In this document: in pieces, positions 33,001 through 40,269 of the stretch
Layout of the letters: each line of letters starts with the position of its first letter
Position numbering within the stretch: the first letter of the stretch is position 1
Virus record (IMG/VR): IMGVR_UViG_3300035698_004868
Span: 1 to 45,427 of that record
Source: a virus
DNA: 45,427 nt
Direction: 5' to 3' (one strand)
Translations under genes and position numbers: made by a program
Notes under the pieces: generated by a model
Databases searched by the model: none
Told to the model about the DNA's origin: nothing
Seen by the model: the letters and a program-made list of their open reading frames with translations, nothing else

Positions 33001-33656
33001 AAGCTGCACAAGAAGCAATGTGGGCTCGACGTGACAAAGCCTATGAACGTGTCCTAGATTTGATGAGAAATGAAAGACTCATCATTAAAGATGCCAAGAG
33101 TGGAAATACTTTGTCATACGCCAAGGGTGTTGTGCGTCATTATCGTCGTAAGTATCCAGACAAGAAAATTGTATTAGTCATTGATAACACTCACAACCTA
33201 GGGGACCATAGCGATCTAAAAGAGATTCGTGACAGATACACACGTATTGCTGTCACAATGAAAAATGGCATCGTCAACAAATACGATTGTCTAGTTCTTG
33301 CTTCTGTAGAGTATAGGAAAAAGAGTGGATCTAACGAACCACTAGAGATTCAGTTGCCTAACAATGACAGGATTGCAGAAGCCAGAGCTTTCAAATACAT
33401 GGCCCAATGGATTGGTCATATGTATAGTGATATCACAGAGAGACCTACAAAATATACAGTGTTCTATCAAGATCCTGTTACAGGAGAACATAGACCACGG
33501 GTTATCATGCTTCATTCCAAGACCAAGATCAATAGGTGGAAGGGTGTACAATATATGGACTTCCATAGTGGATGCTCTGCGTTCGAAGAGGTCGGTTCAG
33601 ATAAGGCTAAGGTAGAACATGTCAAGTACTATGACAAGAAGAAAGAAGAAGAATGA
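30012..33656 (+). CDS. Primase-helicase (DnaG/T7 gp4-like) with an intein in the zinc finger
   Basis: Bifunctional replication protein that primes and unwinds DNA. Cys34, His39, Cys59 and the Cys after the intein (438) form the CHC2 zinc finger. The intein spans residues 62-437 and separates the last two ligands. A TOPRIM domain follows with LVEGYGD near 643 and LLFDFDKAG near 690. The C-terminal RecA-like helicase domain has Walker A GGEENVGKTS near 915 and a VLVIDNTHN Walker B region. TTG 30012 follows GAGAAGG by 7 nt and overlaps the phosphatase stop (TTGA). The spliced protein is about 838 residues. Confidence 0.92.
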   Translation: MKIDNLDDVVQHLKAQLPKYLEKHGINTAKRFVCINPAHEEDTPSAMLNPKAGYTQGHCFGCLPPEQEVRTPHGLRAIKDLDTQVHNLVYMADGSIGRVINHAGKKVDEELYTFVLANMWRNDLSFTAEHIMLVVRNPENNLNYLWKRPKGDVIYHKAAKSRSKAISHKYRKPLKIKEVKAKDVLPGDYFLMPPVGNSFGKFVIDLGVGQVELTENLMWLFGLYCAEGSLYRGGVAWNLGAHEPEIAEKAHSILTIDLGLNAIIHDRSDRGSLTVTCSSTKISKVFERLFGRGSENKTAPYAFFRCDLSLQEAFLNGVFDGDADCNNYTLTVTSKHLVDILQQIAVNLSKPISRSYTASHVANDGISRKQTYTLRMLKRQSTKCFYETIRGVKYLLQRVDDIQISEPLDLVYDITVQGKTTGSYHNTFLCRDYAVHNCGVGFDIFNAAHWLEGLPAEGAAWITETIPALAEQLGVKIDYVEPSEDEKERLAVYRVYAETASYVSSEKTGKWSKDTEDYISENTWDKQFLSAAGVGVCDENEYIQHMMAKGYTVDYLVDVKLIPPRGTTSHHTPSIIAADQLVFTITDELGRPCAFAARRFSGERKFVNTGNTGKYDIYQKGKRLYNLDHAKRSARTGKPLYLVEGYGDVLSARMRSIENISAACGTSLTEEQLELLSRLGINDIILLFDFDKAGRDNTKRVIETILPKASDMRCRVAIPGDGDDGKDPGLLLHEKGAEGILSLKTIPAFNWLLGRYLSEGIDQTDVAIRLVPVIASEPNAVVRDSQINALVETTGVAKYAVEIQVRKRTEEAVAESERKRQLLITTFKNALDSDPSAGVQLCEEFMLKFEDLETEYELDRYSPTSSLHMTERQREKEYSKEASDIHGFHLPYMKDFEDHLSGGRDWSYRTLMMVGGEENVGKTSWIRWLLYNIACVKENNAICIYWSIDDSEEEILPGFVALANVELTGYIPTLPQHPVLDIGHVVNPKRSVIGLNKAAQEAMWARRDKAYERVLDLMRNERLIIKDAKSGNTLSYAKGVVRHYRRKYPDKKIVLVIDNTHNLGDHSDLKEIRDRYTRIAVTMKNGIVNKYDCLVLASVEYRKKSGSNEPLEIQLPNNDRIAEARAFKYMAQWIGHMYSDITERPTKYTVFYQDPVTGEHRPRVIMLHSKTKINRWKGVQYMDFHSGCSAFEEVGSDKAKVEHVKYYDKKKEEE
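30195..31322 (+). mobile_element. Intein in the primase-helicase zinc finger (LAGLIDADG)
   Basis: A 376-residue intein. It begins CLPPEQEVRT and ends DYAVHN before extein Cys. FTAEHIM acts as block B. Endonuclease motifs are LFGLYCAEG and LNGVFDGDAD. It lies inside the CFGC part of the zinc-binding site, so the unspliced protein cannot form the finger. The interior is A+T-rich by eye. Cys1, His-Asn and Cys+1 are intact. Confidence 0.93.
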
Positions 33657-34564
33657 AGTTTGATAAACTACATGCAACCCTGAGTTTGGCTCTTGTCATT
33701 GGTATTATCTTAGTAATTGTTGCTGGGGTTATTATCAAAGGCAAAGCTACAGAGTTTGAAAACCTCCAGGCAGATGCTGCGTTAAGTGCTATGAAGTTTG
33801 AGGAACTAGAAAAGGGTTTAGTACGAGCTGAGTCACAGCTAGTAACAGAGAAAGAATTACGCCGAGAAATAAAGGAAGTCTTTAGCACTCAGTTTGACAT
33901 TGTACTATCTGATCTGGCTGAACTAAAAGCAAAACCTAGCATTGTACACCACACTACTTCAGTAGTAGAGGGTGATACCAGTGTGTTTGAAGATACTGAC
34001 TATCCATCCAAATATAAGTTCCTTACTAAAGACGGTATGTCTGTTGCTGAGTATGAGTATAAGGATAGACAGTTCCGCGCGAAGACCTTTGATCTAACAG
34101 TTAACTCAGGTATAGTAATCTCTGAAGACAAGCATGGTAATAGGGTGGCCCACATATGTGGGACGATCTCCTCCTCAGATACGGAGGATTCAGGAAACTA
34201 TCCTCTTGAAATCGTGAACTCTAAGCTTTCATTTATAAAGCCAGACAAACTAGAGATGATGTTTGCACCACACTTGGATGCTGGAATCTCTATTGGATAT
34301 AACGGAACCGAAAAGAAAGGGGTCTTACATGGCAGCTTGGGAATTTCTTTCCTCTCTATTGGCACAACTAAAAGCGATAACATTTTGCGTTTTGGACACA
34401 TACGGGGAATTGTTAGTTCAGGGAGCGCTGGTATTGGGATTGACCCTGCTGGTCTCAATATAGCTAAGCCCCTACCGCTCGTAGATGACATCTGGTTATG
34501 GGTTGGACCCACATTCGCAACTGATGGTACACATATTACAGCTACTATCAGCTCGACATTTTAA
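33653..34564 (+). CDS. Membrane-anchored coiled-coil protein with a beta-rich domain
   Basis: 303 residues. One membrane helix is near 10-28, preceded by a short basic N terminus. A coiled coil rich in Glu/Leu/Lys follows (about 32-95), then a beta-rich C-terminal domain (about 120-303) with many Gly, Ser and Ile in alternating patterns. The topology suggests an N-in anchor with the rest outside the cytoplasm. No family recognised; it could be an envelope-spanning or exclusion protein. Starts overlapping the primase stop (ATGA). Confidence 0.65.
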   Translation: MKFDKLHATLSLALVIGIILVIVAGVIIKGKATEFENLQADAALSAMKFEELEKGLVRAESQLVTEKELRREIKEVFSTQFDIVLSDLAELKAKPSIVHHTTSVVEGDTSVFEDTDYPSKYKFLTKDGMSVAEYEYKDRQFRAKTFDLTVNSGIVISEDKHGNRVAHICGTISSSDTEDSGNYPLEIVNSKLSFIKPDKLEMMFAPHLDAGISIGYNGTEKKGVLHGSLGISFLSIGTTKSDNILRFGHIRGIVSSGSAGIGIDPAGLNIAKPLPLVDDIWLWVGPTFATDGTHITATISSTF

Positions 34565-34572
34565 GGAATAAT

Positions 34573-34803
34573 ATGCCTTGGGTAGTATTTGGTGAAGGAT
34601 GTTTTACATTTGATGAATGGGGTTTCGACTGTCTAGGAGATGCGAAGGAAGCCATCAAGTGGCTGAAGCCTAGGTACGAAGCAGCAGTTAGCCATTATAT
34701 AGAAGACGAAGCCAGGTGGTGCAACCATCTATTTGGCAGGGTATATGAAACCTTCGATGATTTCGTAGATGACAATGGATACTTAGATAGGATGTCAAAA
34801 TGA
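34573..34803 (+). CDS. Hypothetical 76-aa acidic protein
   Basis: A small protein rich in Asp, Glu, Trp and Phe with no known motif and two isolated Cys. Begins 8 nt after the previous gene with GGAATA upstream, and overlaps the next start by 4 nt (ATGA). Confidence 0.6.
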   Translation: MPWVVFGEGCFTFDEWGFDCLGDAKEAIKWLKPRYEAAVSHYIEDEARWCNHLFGRVYETFDDFVDDNGYLDRMSK

Positions 34804-35291
34804 AACGCAACACACGTAAGGATTATCCATTCCCTGGAATGAAGACAGGGGATGAAGAACACAAACCCTCAGATGGCATTATTAAAGAGGAAGAAGAGTT
34901 CCCCGATGTACAGATGGGTATTAGTGGTAGGACCATCACTGCCTGTTTTAAAACAGTAGAGGTAGACATGACCTTCAGGCAGTTACAAGATGAACAAAAG
35001 CCTTGGGTAGAACATAACTTCCCCGGCAGAGACAAGTACTACCCACTTCTAGGAGTACAAGAAGAGGTAGGAGAACTAGCTCATGCGCACCTTAAAGGGC
35101 TACAAGGTATCCGCACCAATGAGGACCATGATGCTATGGGTCAGGATGCTGTAGGAGACATCGTTATCTTCCTTGCCGACTATTGCACAGCAATGGGATG
35201 GGATATGCAAGAGTGCGTCGAAAAGACATGGGAACAGGTACAGAAGAGAGACTGGAAGAAAGACCCTGTGAAGGGTGGAACTAATGAGTAA
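34800..35291 (+). CDS. MazG-like NTP pyrophosphohydrolase
   Basis: All-alpha NTP-PPase superfamily enzyme that converts (d)NTPs to NMPs and PPi. EEVGE at 88-92 is the ExxE metal motif, and DAVGD at 116-120 the second (DxxxD) metal motif, followed by IVIFLADYC. An N-terminal extension of about 55 charged residues is not part of the domain. In phages MazG-like enzymes may cleanse the nucleotide pool or lower ppGpp; which applies here is unknown. Confidence 0.85.
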   Translation: MKRNTRKDYPFPGMKTGDEEHKPSDGIIKEEEEFPDVQMGISGRTITACFKTVEVDMTFRQLQDEQKPWVEHNFPGRDKYYPLLGVQEEVGELAHAHLKGLQGIRTNEDHDAMGQDAVGDIVIFLADYCTAMGWDMQECVEKTWEQVQKRDWKKDPVKGGTNE

Positions 35292-35300
35292 GGAGTTTAT

Positions 35301-35774
35301 ATGAATTCTAACAATGAACAGATTAAACGAGAAGGTCACGGAGAAGGCTACGACGAACGTGAAGCCCTACAAAATTGGCTCACGTCTGATGAGTTCGAAC
35401 CAATGGGTATTGGAAGAGGCAATGCTGCCATCGACACTTCCTATCCAGTGACAGCAGAACGGGTCCGTAAACCTAAGGTAGCTAAACGAGCCCATGTGGA
35501 TAGGACTAAACAGGTTGGCTCACGTAAGTGGAAGACAGTTTATACTGCATATAATTTTCAACAGCACTTACACAATAAGGAGACAGATGAAACCTGGTTC
35601 AACACGCAAGCAGAGGCTATTTCAGCAGCAAAGAAAGCTTCTCTGGAAACAAAAACCACGTTCATTGTAACGTGTCATAAACAACTAGTCGGTTCAAGAC
35701 AGATTGTAGCAGAAGTAACTCCTGGTAATTCTAAACCAGGTAAATGGCACTTCAGTGCTATGTTTAATTGGTAA
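35301..35774 (+). CDS. Hypothetical 157-aa basic protein
   Basis: The first 75 residues are disordered-looking and charged; the rest is a basic alpha/beta domain (WKTVYTAYNF, later a TTFIVTCHKQ strand). No domain recognised. AAGGAG lies 8 nt before the ATG. Confidence 0.6.
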   Translation: MNSNNEQIKREGHGEGYDEREALQNWLTSDEFEPMGIGRGNAAIDTSYPVTAERVRKPKVAKRAHVDRTKQVGSRKWKTVYTAYNFQQHLHNKETDETWFNTQAEAISAAKKASLETKTTFIVTCHKQLVGSRQIVAEVTPGNSKPGKWHFSAMFNW

Positions 35775-35790
35775 GAAAGGGATGATTTGA

Positions 35791-35973
35791 ATGTCGGAAA
35801 ATACTTTCGCGTGTGTAAATGAGGGCTGTGTAGCTTGTGAAGAGGGCTTACTTGTTAGAATGACCGTAGACAATCCCCGTGAAGCAGATGGTAAGATCGC
35901 ATGCCAGGCATGTGGAGAAGATCTTCTATTAGTAAACTACAACCATGAGGAATGGATGCGTCGGGAAGACTAA
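35791..35973 (+). CDS. Small zinc-ribbon protein
   Basis: 60 residues. Cys at 8, 13 and 16, and CQAC near 38-41, give a zinc ribbon. The rest is acidic. AAGGGATGATTTGA precedes the ATG. Function unknown; one of several small zinc proteins in the window. Confidence 0.6.
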   Translation: MSENTFACVNEGCVACEEGLLVRMTVDNPREADGKIACQACGEDLLLVNYNHEEWMRRED

Positions 35974-36185
35974 TGCCACTCTATATATATATGTGTACTA
36001 ACTCAGACTGTGAAGAGTTCGGGGATCATGTTGAGCTTATGGTTAAGCTAGCTGATTTCGATCAGGTGCAGGGCTGTAAAACATGCGGGGAGCCTCTTAA
36101 GAGGACTATGCCCCCTTCAATCCCTCGACACGGCTCCTGGGCCGAGTGGCGTACTGATTTGGCAGCTGGTAGAAAGGTACATTAA
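35973..36185 (+). CDS. FmdB-like zinc-ribbon protein
   Basis: 70 residues beginning MPLYIYMCTNSDCEEFG, with a second CKTC near 35-38. The Met-Pro-Leu-Tyr-x-Tyr-x-Cys opening and CxxC...CxxC layout match the FmdB family of small putative regulators. ATG 35973 overlaps the previous TAA; the frame is open from 35952, but homology begins at 35973. Confidence 0.75.
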   Translation: MPLYIYMCTNSDCEEFGDHVELMVKLADFDQVQGCKTCGEPLKRTMPPSIPRHGSWAEWRTDLAAGRKVH

Positions 36186-36188
36186 CTC

Positions 36189-36911
36189 ATGAGTAGACTG
36201 GTGACAGAAGATGAACTGTTTATGTTCCAAGTCTGCCCTGCATTACTAAGTATTGCTAAGAGTAACTCAGAGGTAATCAGCTGTGAGCATTACTGGAGCT
36301 TGAAAGATAAGGTCCAGGCAGAACTACTCAGAAATAGTTTTGCAATGTGGCTCCGTAGAAACAGGAAGCCTGAACTCAAGAGGATTAGACAGATGTGGGA
36401 TACTATGGCTGTTAAGGCCTGTGTCCAAGCAGAACTATCAGCTTCTATCACTAAGGAAATCTTGGTGAATGGCAGCTCAGGTAACACTAAGATTTGGGAA
36501 GACGTTGAGAAGAGGGGATACCAGGTCTCTCAGGCTAAGATGCCAGTGCCTATGCAATTTAAAGGGGTCGTACTACAGACCATGCCTGATGCCATCGTTA
36601 TCAACCCAGGTAAAGAAGTGCTACTGATTAACATAGGACCTGAGTTTACCACCCGAGAGATCGTGAACAACCTAATATACCGTGCACGGCTGTTAGCCGT
36701 CTCTACTCTGTTAAAGCAAGAGGTTAGATTTATACACTATAATTTTAGTGGGAGAAGGAGAGAATTCAGTTCTTTTACACTCTGTTATCCACAACTGTAC
36801 AAAGATGTATATCATACTGTAACAGCTATCGGTGACGATTATAGTGTCCCTATTGGGGATCTAGGAGAATGCGCCGGAAACTGCAAGTATTATAAGGAGT
36901 GTTATCTATGA
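36189..36911 (+). CDS. Degenerate Cas4/RecB-like protein
   Basis: 240 residues with the frame of a Cas4-like nuclease but a broken active site. A Cys at 16 (FQVCPALL) and CAGNCKYYKEC at 228-238 give the one-plus-three Cys pattern of the iron-sulfur cluster. MPDAIVI at about 132-138 keeps an Asp, but the next strand reads LLINIG where Glu-x-Lys is expected, and no clear QxxxY follows. It may be an inactive DNA-binding relative, perhaps working with the intact enzyme at 25078. No CRISPR genes are near. Confidence 0.6.
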   Translation: MSRLVTEDELFMFQVCPALLSIAKSNSEVISCEHYWSLKDKVQAELLRNSFAMWLRRNRKPELKRIRQMWDTMAVKACVQAELSASITKEILVNGSSGNTKIWEDVEKRGYQVSQAKMPVPMQFKGVVLQTMPDAIVINPGKEVLLINIGPEFTTREIVNNLIYRARLLAVSTLLKQEVRFIHYNFSGRRREFSSFTLCYPQLYKDVYHTVTAIGDDYSVPIGDLGECAGNCKYYKECYL

Positions 36912-37132
36912 GTTTTAAATTGATTGATGAGAGGGGTGCACCCATCGTTCTTATTGAAGACGATGGAACTGTCCTCGATCCAGATGGCACAGAACATATT
37001 TTCAAGGAGGAAGACAATGACCAACCAAGTGGGGATGACAACATTCCTGAAACAGGGACAGAAATTCGAACTAATCAGCAAGGATCCCATGTACCTGAAA
37101 GGGACAAAAAGGCAGTGGATTCTGCTAGCTGA
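36908..37132 (+). CDS. Hypothetical 74-aa protein with overprinted tail
   Basis: AAGGAG (36894-36899) precedes ATG 36908 by 8 nt. The first 35 residues look like a beta hairpin (FKLIDERGAPIVLIEDDG). The remainder is hydrophilic Asp/Glu/Gln/Ser sequence overlapping the next gene for 116 nt. The gene appears real because of its ribosome site; the tail may be unconstrained. Confidence 0.55.
   Translation: MSFKLIDERGAPIVLIEDDGTVLDPDGTEHIFKEEDNDQPSGDDNIPETGTEIRTNQQGSHVPERDKKAVDSAS
37004..37010 (+). promoter_or_regulatory. Ribosome binding site fixing the start at 37017
   Basis: AAGGAGG ends 6 nt before ATG 37017 and lies inside the preceding gene. It selects this ATG over the in-frame ATG codons from 36924. 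Confidence 0.7.
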
Positions 37133-37337
37133 AGTTAAAGCAGGGGCTTTTAGAGAATACGCCCTAATCCAACACGCTACATTAGGAGACGTCTATCTTA
37201 ATGAAGTAACAGCTGGTGGATTGGAAATGATTGATGACGATGAGCTGTTTAAAGCACTCTATGCCTTCCTGTTAGATGAAGGTGTCGTTATCTTTGATCT
37301 AAACTCACCTGCTAAAGAGATTAAAGACCAACCTTAA
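37017..37337 (+). CDS. Hypothetical 106-aa protein
   Basis: An alpha/beta protein with no known motif. The start at 37017 has a strong AAGGAGG site. The TAATG junction with the next gene suggests coupling. Acidic in its second half (EMIDDDELFKAL). Confidence 0.62.
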   Translation: MTNQVGMTTFLKQGQKFELISKDPMYLKGTKRQWILLAEVKAGAFREYALIQHATLGDVYLNEVTAGGLEMIDDDELFKALYAFLLDEGVVIFDLNSPAKEIKDQP

Positions 37338-37876
37338 TGCCTTCCTACAGAGACAGAGATGACTATGCCAAGAATGTGTCCAAACGTCACAAATTGGTAG
37401 GTCGGGTACTGAGTCAGGGGTGCTTCAAACACTACAAGGTGTACCAAGAGGTATCTATATCAGATATTAATTCTAATTATAGTAATCATAAGGCCAAGGC
37501 AGACTGGTACATCCCCGATCTGCATGTAGTTATTGAAGTACATGGCGAACAGCATTTTAAACCGGTTGACTTTGGCGGCGAAGGGATGCATAAAGCAAAA
37601 CTAAGATTCGTAAGAGGACAACATCTGGATGTTGAGAAGGTAATGGCACTCGCTGAAGTAGGTATAGGTGTCGTGGAAATAGCTCCTAATGATCCTATAG
37701 ATGAGAAGACACTAGCTGAATTGATTTCTAAAACCATGAAACAAATGACTACACCATCAGCATCGCGGTTTAAGAAAGGTTCTAAAAAGCTTGATCGGGC
37801 AAAAAAACAAGCTCGTCAGAATCGCAAAGACTACTACCGTAAAATGAAAGCAAAAGCCCGAGAAGAAAGAGATTAG
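37337..37876 (+). CDS. PD-(D/E)XK-type endonuclease with basic tail
   Basis: 179 residues. KADWYIPDLHVVIEVHGEQH at 54-73 has the order of a PD-(D/E)XK or Vsr/DUF559-like active site: Asp56 on one strand and Glu67-x-His69 with Glu71/His73 on the next, followed by a helix and a VGIGVVEI strand. Residues 143-179 are very basic and may bind DNA. It could be a homing or recombination nuclease, or process phage or host DNA. Catalytic details are inferred. Confidence 0.7.
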   Translation: MPSYRDRDDYAKNVSKRHKLVGRVLSQGCFKHYKVYQEVSISDINSNYSNHKAKADWYIPDLHVVIEVHGEQHFKPVDFGGEGMHKAKLRFVRGQHLDVEKVMALAEVGIGVVEIAPNDPIDEKTLAELISKTMKQMTTPSASRFKKGSKKLDRAKKQARQNRKDYYRKMKAKAREERD

Positions 37877-38458
37877 ATGCACGAACTTATTGAAGAAGAA
37901 TGTGGTACTCCCCCAAACGATAACGATATGACTACCATTACAGAGATGAGAACAATTCGTCTCTTTGGAGATGTTAATAATGAAATGGACTATGCAATCT
38001 GGGCAGGTCTAAGATTACTAGAGTCTGACTCTATTACAGAGCCTATTACAATCCTTCTAAACAGTCCTGGAGGTGGCATTTACTCTATGTGTTCTGTCAT
38101 TGATGCTATTGAACTATGTAGTTGTCCAGTACGCATCATTGGAACAGGTATGGTCATGTCCGCAGCAGTACCTATTCTAGCTGCAGGTGAGCCAGGATTT
38201 AGATTCATCGCCCCAAGGACTCGACTACTACTACATCCTCCACGTATTGTAATAGCAGGTATTTCAAAGAACGCTGAGATCGCACTAAAAGAAACCAAGA
38301 TACTACATAAGATGTATAAAGACTGTCTCTTGAAAACAACCAAGATGGATAGCGTATTAATTAATCAATACGTTGATAATATGCAAGACAATTACTTTAG
38401 CGCTACCACATCAGTTAAGCTGGGCATCGCTGATAAGGTACTAAGGAGTATGCCATGA
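37877..38458 (+). CDS. ClpP-like serine protease
   Basis: 193 residues of the ClpP/crotonase-fold peptidase family S14. NSPGG at 62-66 is the oxyanion region. Ser95 (GMVMSAAV) is the probable nucleophile, His120 (LLLHPP) the base, and Asp171 (QDNYFSA) the third member, all in ClpP order. Phages often use ClpP-like enzymes as head maturation proteases, but here the neighbours are a nuclease and a resolvase, not capsid genes. It may instead alter host proteolysis. Starts directly after the previous stop. Confidence 0.85.
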   Translation: MHELIEEECGTPPNDNDMTTITEMRTIRLFGDVNNEMDYAIWAGLRLLESDSITEPITILLNSPGGGIYSMCSVIDAIELCSCPVRIIGTGMVMSAAVPILAAGEPGFRFIAPRTRLLLHPPRIVIAGISKNAEIALKETKILHKMYKDCLLKTTKMDSVLINQYVDNMQDNYFSATTSVKLGIADKVLRSMP

Positions 38459-38673
38459 CATTCATACAATTTGAAGACCGTGAAGATAAACAACCTATTG
38501 CAATCCGATTAGACTCTATCGTAGCAGTCAAGAAAGCCATCTCACTGTCTATGGTGATCGGTGATCCTGATGAACAACTAACCCTTATCAGGTGTAAAGA
38601 CAATGTTACCTATCAGATTGATACCCCATATTTAGAGGTATTAGAAGCTATTGTCATGGCTGACCAAGAGTGA
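38455..38673 (+). CDS. Hypothetical 72-aa protein
   Basis: A small alpha/beta protein with no motif. It overlaps the protease stop (ATGA) and the next GTG start by 4 nt (GTGA). Function unknown. Confidence 0.6.
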   Translation: MTFIQFEDREDKQPIAIRLDSIVAVKKAISLSMVIGDPDEQLTLIRCKDNVTYQIDTPYLEVLEAIVMADQE

Positions 38674-39101
38674 GTACCCATTATAAAATCATCCACCCCG
38701 GTGAAGCGATGTCCAAGTCAAATCACTATCAGATCTGTGTTCCCAAGGGTGGTGGGAAGCCATTCATGTACATCCCTACCAATATCAAAAAGTATGGGTT
38801 AGACCTTGCTGCCACTGCCCGACAGGTAGTGAATATCCCACTAGCAGGACCTGTTAGAATCGACGTGTATGCTTACTTTGGTACCTGCCGTCGTAAGGAC
38901 GTACAGAACACTCTAAAAACCTTATGTGATGCACTAAATAATGTAGCCTATGAGGACGACTCACAGATTGTAGAGCTTCACGCATACAAACGACTAGATA
39001 AAGAAAATCCAAGGGTTGAAATCCATGTTACAAACCTGCCTATCAGCGATGCCTACCCTCTCACAAGCTGCCAATCTAAAAGCAAAAAGCGCAAGTCCTG
39101 A
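38670..39101 (+). CDS. RusA-like Holliday junction resolvase
   Basis: 143 residues. The RusA pattern is clear from residue 57: PLAGPVRIDVYAYF, then RRKDVQNTLKTLCDAL (Asp77, Asp87) and YEDDSQIVEL (Asp96-Asp97). These Asp residues form the metal site that cuts four-way junctions. The N terminus is longer than in RusA, and the C terminus ends in a Lys/Arg/Ser tail. It is the likely partner of RecA in resolving recombining phage DNA. GTG start inside the previous gene's stop. Confidence 0.85.
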   Translation: MSTHYKIIHPGEAMSKSNHYQICVPKGGGKPFMYIPTNIKKYGLDLAATARQVVNIPLAGPVRIDVYAYFGTCRRKDVQNTLKTLCDALNNVAYEDDSQIVELHAYKRLDKENPRVEIHVTNLPISDAYPLTSCQSKSKKRKS

Positions 39102-39717
39102 AGAACTTGATGCCTGGTTGTGGCCCTATGTGTGTGGCTATGCAGAGATGATATGGGGCTTTTGGATGCAACCCTACCGGCCGTTGCTTCCAGATAAGGA
39201 GGACCTTAAGTTCTCTCATAGCTATAGGACCAAGGACAAGTTACGCCAGCGCAAAAGACGGAAGGCCTACCGGAGAAAAATTAGTAGGAAGGAGACTAGA
39301 GAGATAGCACAGCATCTTATAGCTTTGCGCGAACAGATACACAAGACATGTACCTTTGATGAAATCTGGAGTGTTACTAATGAAGCAGCCTGGATCACAA
39401 TTAAAAACTATGATAAAAGCTCTCCTCACTTCTGGCTCTACTTTGTAAGGTACTTCAGATGGAAAGTAAGCTTGCTATTATCCAGACATTTAAGAGATGT
39501 ACAGTTTTATTACCCTGAACATGTGACATGCGAGTTGACAACACCGTCAATTGATTGTATTATTAGTTACAGTGAATTAAATGATTGGGATCAGTATCTT
39601 TTTTGGATGTCACAAATAGAAAATCTAAGTGCACGTCAAATTGAAAAACTTACTGGTATTTCTAAAACAGTTATCGCAGAGGAGGTTAAATCAGTATGCT
39701 ACGTCGTAGCCAACTAA
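39025..39717 (+). CDS. Divergent sigma factor-like protein
   Basis: 230 residues; start uncertain (TTG 39016, ATG 39025 or ATG 39049). The middle (AAWITIKNYDKSSPHFWLY, then FRWKVSLLLSRHLRD) resembles sigma70 region 2, where a Tyr/Phe-Asp-x-x-x-x-x-Phe-x-x-Tyr stretch leads into a basic helix. The end (NLSARQIEKLTGISKTVI) looks like the region 4 helix-turn-helix. A basic RKRRKAYRRK segment lies before them. It could redirect host polymerase to later phage promoters. Similarity is by eye and weak. Confidence 0.5.
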   Translation: MLQTCLSAMPTLSQAANLKAKSASPEELDAWLWPYVCGYAEMIWGFWMQPYRPLLPDKEDLKFSHSYRTKDKLRQRKRRKAYRRKISRKETREIAQHLIALREQIHKTCTFDEIWSVTNEAAWITIKNYDKSSPHFWLYFVRYFRWKVSLLLSRHLRDVQFYYPEHVTCELTTPSIDCIISYSELNDWDQYLFWMSQIENLSARQIEKLTGISKTVIAEEVKSVCYVVAN

Positions 39718-40220
39718 CAACCAGTGCCCCACTTGGGACAGAAGTCAACCAACAGGAACTAGCTAACTCAGCCTATCCAGAGGTTGAGATGGATGAAATC
39801 GTAATCACCGAACATCCTGCATTTATGGATTTACTTAGGGCTAATGTTCCGATACCTGAGGTCCCAAAGGGACAACCTCAGCCAGAATCTTATACTCCAG
39901 TCATCCTTAAAGAAGAAGAAACTCTAACAGAATTCATTTCTCAGAGTCTTAAGTTACGTAGAGGAATGCAGGCATATGAGTTTAGTATTGTGAATCATTC
40001 CCTTATTACCTGGACTCGCAGACCAACACCCAAAGAGACTATGAACAAGACGTTCACAGCCATCGGTGGTACACTAGCAAAGCTATTCTGGAACACAGAT
40101 AACGCAGTGGGAATTCGTATCAGCCTTAATGATGGTATTGAGATTGGGATCTATAATGGAGATCCTACAGAACTAGAGTATGACCCTTACCTGAAGTTCC
40201 AATACAACGTCACTACCTAA
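39696..40220 (+). CDS. Hypothetical 174-aa protein
   Basis: The first 70 residues look disordered (Pro, Glu, Gln), the rest a globular alpha/beta domain ending in beta strands (GIRISLNDGIEIGIYNG). No family recognised. GAGGAGG (about 39680) lies some 10 nt before the ATG, within the end of the previous gene. Confidence 0.62.
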   Translation: MLRRSQLTTSAPLGTEVNQQELANSAYPEVEMDEIVITEHPAFMDLLRANVPIPEVPKGQPQPESYTPVILKEEETLTEFISQSLKLRRGMQAYEFSIVNHSLITWTRRPTPKETMNKTFTAIGGTLAKLFWNTDNAVGIRISLNDGIEIGIYNGDPTELEYDPYLKFQYNVTT

Positions 40221-40269
40221 TCTACCTCCCCTCCTCCACTACATATTAAACAAGCAAGAAAGGTCTGAG

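Noticed and set aside
34147-34160. Palindrome CCCACATATGTGGG inside the membrane-anchored coiled-coil gene
   Set aside because: Short, inside a coding region, with no second copy or T run; chance is an adequate explanation.
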